From Desulfobacteraceae bacterium (GTDB lineage Bacteria; Desulfobacterota; Desulfobacteria; Desulfobacterales; Desulfosarcinaceae): DNA of 57,108 nt. Below the pieces are notes generated by a model. The model saw only the letters and a list, made by a program, of their open reading frames with translations, did no database searches and was not told where the DNA came from. The stretch is from NCBI GenBank assembly GCA_024230435.1, contig JAAERL010000645.1:1-57108 (forward strand), written 5' to 3'. Of this stretch, positions 52,425-57,108 are shown piece after piece. Each line of letters begins with the position of its first letter. The stretch's first letter is position 1. The translations under genes and the position numbers were made by a program.

Positions 52425-53046
52425 ATGAAACGCTCTTTCGGTTAGCAGGCACTGTATCTTCTGTCTTCTCGCATACGGTTAGAGCCCTTCTTTGTTGATT
52501 TCGCCTCTAACTATATAAAATTATCAGTAAAAAGCATGCCTTCGTATTTGCTATATAATCAATAGCTTATGAGGTCATCTCAACAATTTGATGGTTCTGA
52601 ATTTAACCCCCCAAAAAAATAATCTTTAATAATCAAAATCTTGGTAATTGTCAATGGACTGTGTATGCGTTGACCCGCTGGTTTATACGCTTTGCGGGCC
52701 GGCTGGAATTGGCTTTGCGTGACTAACTGACTGTACAAGAATCTGGTCTGCACGATCGTTTTGATAAAGGTCGAATGGGAGTCAAATCCGCTATTGACTC
52801 TTTCTGTAAATCAATAAGAGTCAAGGGAGGGGTTGACCATTAAAGTGGTTTGCATCAGTGCCCTGAACCCCTTGGCCCTTGGGCCTGTTTTGTCATTCCT
52901 TACGATTAATCGCTGTGGTGGGCGCCTGATAGAGCATTACCAGGCGCCGCATTATCCTTTTTTTTAGGTGTGCATTTGAAATTGATACGTCATCGTATAC
53001 TTGACGTATTGTCTACCTGCTAAATTCTTCTTTTTCTATCAAATTA
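52425..53046. other. Gene-free stretch
   Basis: No gene is supported in these 620 bases. It holds a hairpin at 52921-52948 and possible scrambled coding traces near 52660-52830 that I could not assign. Composition changes from AT-rich at the left to mixed at the right. Confidence 0.4.
52921..52948 (+). terminator. Hairpin near the end of the sulfotransferase gene
   Basis: GGCGCCTG and CAGGCGCC form a perfect 8-bp stem with a 12-base loop. On the plus strand a run of eight T follows nine bases later. It is 100 bases beyond the stop of the minus-strand sulfotransferase and could mark its transcript end, although the T run is on the wrong side for that direction. Confidence 0.45.
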
Positions 53047-54564
53047 TTATTCCTGGACGGGCATTACTAAAAAGTCATCCCAACTTATTCGTTCCGCCCT
53101 GTATACATTGTTGCTAACGATAAGTTCCCACAATACTGTGGCGGATTCATCTGCGGAGACTTCTACAATATGAGCTTCAACAATCGGCAATGTTTCTGGT
53201 TTGGGGCCGCTGGGGCCGCCCGCGCACATCAAAACGTTGCCATTGGGCAATTCATCAACGTCTCCTAAAGCAAAGGTGTAAACCGGCGCAATCGCCTCCC
53301 ACGTTTGAACGGCAGTCATGGCTGACTCATCAAGCGCATATTTCACAGCACGGCTGTTAAGGATCGGCCCGCCGGATTCATTTCGGTTGTCGTAAATCAG
53401 AATCTTTCCGTCTGAGGTTATCGTAGAGGCATGTTGAGCGGTCATCCAGGCGCCGCTGCCATCAAGTGTGAAGAACGCTTCGTCAAAGTCATTGGCAATA
53501 TGGGCGTCGTCTCCCAAGATCCAGGAGATATAGCCTGTGTTGTGATCAATTTTGATTACCCAGCTTTGGGAGCGCGAAGATAAAAGAATCGCTTGTTCGT
53601 CCTTTATATAAAAAAGCGCATTACAATGTGTCCAATCAAGCGCATTTTGTCCTCCCAGAGCCGGAGATTGCGACAACTGACCAGGAAATCGGGAGGTATC
53701 AAGATGATCAAAGCTGGACCACTCCCATACAACGTTTCCATCGGGGTCTATTTCATAAATTTTGTCACCGGCAAGGGTTTTGCCATTAAAAGAACCTCTT
53801 TCATTGGCAAGCACCATTATATTCGCATTAGGTAAGAGGATAGCCTCATGGTGGTAGTTGCCAATGGAAGACAAATCGTAATCGGCAATAGTTTCTCCAG
53901 TGGGAGTAATGGTTCGCACCGAATTTTTAAAAAATACCATCAATACACCGGGCTCGATCTTACGCAGATTCAAGCTCGATGTTACAGCTTCGGCTCCGTG
54001 TAAATACCATACAATTTCACCTTCTTCATCTACGCCATAATATGCAGGCTCATTTTTAACTTTTCCGGATAGTTTAATTCTATTTCCAAAAAACGTAATG
54101 CCGCCAAAGCTTCGCTTGTCCGATGTCACAACCTGTGTCTCAGGCGCCGTGCTTGGCAATGAACCTGTTGTAAAATCCACTTGTTCGCTTTGTGCTGTGG
54201 AGCCGTTATCAAAAATAGCAATGGCCTGCATGCTATATGTGGTTTCAGCCCGCATACCGAAGACAACGATTTGATGGAGCATCGCGTTTTCGTAAACCGC
54301 CGTATACCTGGTTTTTACAGAATCTGCCGTAAATTCAATGTAAACGGATGCATTTGAACTTACATCAACTGTGGCAATGGCCATAAGCGTGTTTTGCAAA
54401 TGCGCTGCTACAGTGAGGGAAACAGTGTTATTAGCGCCTGTGTCCGCTGCTTTTTTTTCGCCGCTATTAATATGGCTGTAACCCGAATCGTAAGCAACCA
54501 GCGCTATTATGAGCATCGAAAGTGTCAAAATCCCAAAATTTTTGATCAGAGAAAAATTTTTCAT
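53047..54564 (-). CDS. Aryl-sulfate sulfotransferase family protein
   Basis: This 505-aa exported protein has a signal peptide or anchor (about 1-28), a fibronectin-like segment (about 45-135) and a beta-propeller of the ASST family (about 150-500). Candidate active-site residues are the His pair in NYHHEAILLP (near 240), WTHCNALFY (near 312), SSRSQSWVIKID and TAQHAST (near 375), which correspond to the sulfate-accepting His and Arg of the family. ASST enzymes move sulfate between phenolic compounds in the periplasm without PAPS. Propeller repeats are of the type I-D-P-D-G-N-V-V-W-E-W. AGGGAGAAG precedes the ATG. No dsb partner genes are adjacent. Confidence 0.78.
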   Translation of the reverse strand: MKNFSLIKNFGILTLSMLIIALVAYDSGYSHINSGEKKAADTGANNTVSLTVAAHLQNTLMAIATVDVSSNASVYIEFTADSVKTRYTAVYENAMLHQIVVFGMRAETTYSMQAIAIFDNGSTAQSEQVDFTTGSLPSTAPETQVVTSDKRSFGGITFFGNRIKLSGKVKNEPAYYGVDEEGEIVWYLHGAEAVTSSLNLRKIEPGVLMVFFKNSVRTITPTGETIADYDLSSIGNYHHEAILLPNANIMVLANERGSFNGKTLAGDKIYEIDPDGNVVWEWSSFDHLDTSRFPGQLSQSPALGGQNALDWTHCNALFYIKDEQAILLSSRSQSWVIKIDHNTGYISWILGDDAHIANDFDEAFFTLDGSGAWMTAQHASTITSDGKILIYDNRNESGGPILNSRAVKYALDESAMTAVQTWEAIAPVYTFALGDVDELPNGNVLMCAGGPSGPKPETLPIVEAHIVEVSADESATVLWELIVSNNVYRAERISWDDFLVMPVQE

Positions 54565-54870
54565 ATAGACTTCTCCCTATTCATAATATTATGCTACTAA
54601 TGGAAATTTGAGATTGAAAGTAGATAATTGGAACTTTTTCCTATTTTGTCGAAGAAATTTTTAACCATTAAAATCAATTGCGGTAAATTGACGATGACGC
54701 TGCGCACTATAAAAGCAGAATATGGAGCAAACAACAAGAAAATAGTGATTGCTCCCGACAATAAACTATTGGGAATCCTCGCTGGATAATCGATAATCTT
54801 AAGAAATTAAATCGGTAAATGCCTCTTGAGGTTGGGGCCTTGAGTTTTACTTTTGGCGTTACTGTGGTCC

Positions 54871-54909
54871 ATTTTTGTATATTTTTGTATATTTTCGTAT
54901 ATTTTTGTG
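54871..54909. repeat. Tandem 10-bp repeat, nearly four units
   Basis: ATTTTTGTAT is repeated three times (one base changed in the third) followed by a partial fourth unit. A minus-strand frame across it gives a KIYKNIQK-like peptide that is not a real gene. Confidence 0.8.
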
Positions 54910-55224
54910 AGTCAATGAGTTGTCCCGTGTGCAATTTTTTTTCGTTTTTTTCGATCCAGCAAAGGCATATAATTTTATTTTTTCGCCTCTCTATTATCGT
55001 TAATAAATTGTATTTTATCGTTTTTATCGTTTTTATTTTTTAGAATGACAGGTTCATTACCGCCGGTTTTAAAGTGATGAATTATCTGGCGCAATATTTG
55101 CATATTGTGTAACAGGCTTTTTATAAATTTCAAACCTCATGTTGCATGTTTGGGTTTTGCTGTCAATCAGCGCTTATTACACACAAGCGCAAGTTTTATC
55201 AAATAACTATTTCAATTTAACCAT

Positions 55225-55257
55225 GAATTAGCAAGACTCCGAAACACAATATGAGCC
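55225..55257 (-). mobile_element. Solo end of the IS1595-type/miniature element
   Basis: GCAAGACTCCGAAACACAAT then ATGAGCC matches the right end of the miniature element at 28568-28597 with few changes, and inverted it resembles 51010-51034. No matching second end was found nearby. Confidence 0.5.
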
Positions 55258-55335
55258 TTAATCTTTTAAGCGCAAAACCGGACAATGAAAAAAATAACAA
55301 ACTGATTTTACAGGCCCTTGAAAGAGAGGTGGCGA

Positions 55336-56493
55336 GTGAGTTTGGCTAACGTGAAAAAAAGCGCATCGAACATGTGGCTGTTTCTAATTATCTGCACTAT
55401 GGCGCTGTTTATTTTGCCAAACAAGGCTATGGCTGATGATCTTGGTAAATCAAAGTTCAAAGTCGCTCTCTCAATTAAAGATGAAGCCGGACAAAAAACG
55501 CGTGTATTTGATTATCAAGAGAAAATATATGTTTTTCTAAGTGTGACTAATCAAACTGATGAAGAGCAAATTATTGCAGCATCAGGCACAGGTTTTCAAT
55601 ATATAGAGATATACGATATTAACGATAATTTAGTTTACTGTTTCCCAAATGCAATGACAACTGACCTGGTAAATTATAATTTTAATCCTAAAGAAACAAA
55701 AAAGTATCGCATAGAGTGGGATCAGGTAGCAAATAATTCTACTATGCAACAGGCTCCATCAGGAAAATATTATATATATGCATTTTCCGCGAATGCACCG
55801 TTACAAGGGCCTTGCGAAATAGAAATCAAACCTGATTGGTCCGGCCCCGCAACCTCTAATCCGGTAGATACAGGAAGTCATGATTTGATACAAAGCTTGA
55901 TCGAAGAATCTAGTAAATTAAAGGAATTTTACGCCTTATCGCCAAATATGAAAATCATCAAAGCAACCAGCGACTATCAGGGAGTAAGTTTTAACGGGGT
56001 TCATGAAAACAAGGTTTGGTCTTTCACAATAACAGGTAAAACAGGTGGTAAGCTATCTCAATCCGATGATAAAGCAGATCATTATGTTACTTTGATAATT
56101 ACCTCTACTTTTTTCATCAATACAGAAAATCCGGAAGAATTTGGTCATTACTACTCATCCCAGATCGTTGATCCGGCAAATCCGCCCCAAGCGCAAGACT
56201 CCACCAATGGCAATGTGTCTGTTGAATGTTTCGATATGGTATCAACCCTTGCTGCAAATGCTGTTGAACTTACCGGCGATGTTAAAGAAATAGTTTCATC
56301 GTATGATATTATTGTATCAAGTGCAATCATCGAAGAAATTGAGGCAAATCAATTCAAATACTGCATCAAAGGAAAAAAATTAGAAGGAGATATTGCTGAA
56401 AATTTTACTTTGATTATCACTAAGGCGATAGCCGAAGACGGTTCTGTGTCAGATCAATCCGTAGATCTTGTTGATGGAAATCATTGCCAATAA
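55336..56493 (+). CDS. Secreted protein with BsuPI-type domain
   Basis: This 385-aa protein has a signal peptide (hydrophobic MWLFLIICTMALFILPNKAM, cleavage near AMA-DD). A BsuPI-type beta-sandwich follows (about 40-150): VFDYQEKIYVFLSVTNQTDE, IEIYDINDNLVY, APSGKYYIYAF. BsuPI is the fold of a Bacillus intracellular proteinase inhibitor, but exported relatives are of unknown function. The C-terminal 200 residues are not recognised. GTG 55336 is chosen because GAGAGG lies about eight bases ahead; TTG 55318 and GTG 55351 are alternatives that keep the same signal peptide. Confidence 0.65.
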   Translation: MSLANVKKSASNMWLFLIICTMALFILPNKAMADDLGKSKFKVALSIKDEAGQKTRVFDYQEKIYVFLSVTNQTDEEQIIAASGTGFQYIEIYDINDNLVYCFPNAMTTDLVNYNFNPKETKKYRIEWDQVANNSTMQQAPSGKYYIYAFSANAPLQGPCEIEIKPDWSGPATSNPVDTGSHDLIQSLIEESSKLKEFYALSPNMKIIKATSDYQGVSFNGVHENKVWSFTITGKTGGKLSQSDDKADHYVTLIITSTFFINTENPEEFGHYYSSQIVDPANPPQAQDSTNGNVSVECFDMVSTLAANAVELTGDVKEIVSSYDIIVSSAIIEEIEANQFKYCIKGKKLEGDIAENFTLIITKAIAEDGSVSDQSVDLVDGNHCQ

Positions 56494-56781
56494 TTCTAAA
56501 TAATAACTTGAAAATTTGTTCGCGCAGCTTGTTTAAATTTTACTGCCAATGGCCTAAACGGCTTGTCTTTGCGTTTTACCCGGAATTTTGAACGCCCGGA
56601 TAAAACTATACCTGACCAAAGCGGATCACCTCCAAAATGGCATCATTGTTTCTTGTACGGCGGCCAATATTAAAATCAAGTCCAAAATCATATCCCAAAA
56701 TCTGCAATTGATTCTGCCGAGTTAGTGCATTAGGCTAAATCGTGTAAAAAAAGTTGCCGCAGGTTTATGAATTTGACATCG

Positions 56782-56945
56782 AAGGCGATTGGCGGGAAAG
56801 AATATACCAGATTGAGCTTCGATTTTTTTTCGTATTCAAGGCGTGCCAAAGTTTGCATACTTAACGTATTCGCACCTTTGGCATAACACACAAGACGGAA
56901 AAAAAGACATACAAGATGGTATATTCTTTAACACAAATCGCCTAA
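56782..56945 (-). repeat. Palindromic repeat, family A (copy A6)
   Basis: A full copy in reverse orientation: AAGGCGATTGGCGGGAAAG, AATATACCAG, CGTGCCAAAG, CACCTTTGGCATAAC, GGTATATTCTTTAACAC and AAATCGCCTAAG. It is very close to copy A2 read in reverse. No gene is supported in 56494-56781 or after 56945. Confidence 0.8.
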
Positions 56946-57108
56946 GCGCCTGCAAGTGGTGTAATCTGATCTTTTGTTTCTTCGAGCTTGAATGGCAACA
57001 CAGCTTGTTTTACCATTGCATCTCATCTCGCTGGTTCGGTAGTTATGATGTTATGGTAACTCCTATCTGATTGAATCAACGAGATTTTTCAATGCTTATC
57101 GTTCAAAA

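Larger units (their letters stand above)
54565..55335. other. AT-rich gene-free stretch
   Basis: No gene is supported. It contains short tandem repeats at 54871-54909 and near 55014-55038 (TTTTTATCG-type units) and an isolated IS1595-type end at 55225-55257. The promoters of the divergent sulfotransferase and BsuPI genes must be here. Confidence 0.45.

Noticed and set aside
54707-54934. 75-codon minus-strand frame
   Set aside because: It reads through the tandem 10-bp repeat and shows no real protein features.
56843-57070. 75-codon plus-strand frame at the window end
   Set aside because: Half of it is family A copy A6; no supported product.
1-57108. tRNA or rRNA genes
   Set aside because: I scanned the intergenic regions by eye for TTCGA-type arms with paired stems and found none convincing; a tRNAscan run would settle it.

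Overview
The window looks like chromosomal DNA of an anaerobic, complete-oxidising Desulfobacterota (Desulfobacterales-like) bacterium. The main support is a full bacterial-type carbonyl branch of the Wood-Ljungdahl pathway (acsD, cooS/acsA, acsB, acsC, acsE; 32957-41505, minus strand), plus a CooC maturation ATPase, a class I iron-sulfur fumarase, a Tat-lipoprotein TRAP transporter and several PilZ/HD-GYP proteins. No rRNA, tRNA or CRISPR array was found. The species call is inference from gene content only.

Layout. 1-2460: mobile-element debris, made of one integron-type gene cassette with an attC-like site, a truncated IS1595-type transposase and a SAM methyltransferase. 2584-5495: Ski2-like helicase and cooC, overlapping by one base. 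6091-12418: U32 protein, a secreted protein, an IS200/IS605 relic and comEC. 12572-18903: a HEAT-repeat protein and an HD-GYP protein that share an N-terminal domain, class I fumarase, and a PilZ/C_GCAxxG_C_C fusion. 18950-27302: deaD, a 50-aa secreted peptide, a GAPDH, a 1393-aa PEP/pyruvate-binding protein and a PilZ protein. 27303-28601: an IscB/TnpA relic with part of its omega RNA, invaded by a palindromic repeat, and a miniature inverted-repeat element. 28602-30675: a fused DAHP synthase/prephenate dehydratase preceded by a Phe-rich leader peptide and terminator. 30947-32756: rhodanese and bioA. 32957-41505: the CODH/ACS operon. 42726-45805: TRAP operon. 46100-50848: thioredoxin/HEAT protein, PQQ-type sugar dehydrogenase, trmO, a broken DUF533 gene and an AIM24-family protein. 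51010-57108: second IS1595 relic, an AT-rich membrane SRPBCC protein, an aryl-sulfate sulfotransferase and a BsuPI-domain secreted protein.

Function. The acs operon encodes methyl transfer from tetrahydrofolate (AcsE) to the corrinoid protein (AcsC/AcsD) and synthesis or cleavage of acetyl-CoA with CO (AcsB/CooS). CooC, 30 kb away, probably inserts nickel. The aromatic amino acid gene appears to be controlled by phenylalanine-dependent attenuation, read directly from the leader.

Repeats. Two imperfect-palindrome families, called A (about 165 bp) and B (about 166 bp) here, occur at least twelve times between genes. Both flanks of the TRAP operon carry a B-A / A-B pair in inverted orientation. 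I could not run alignments, so copy boundaries are by eye.
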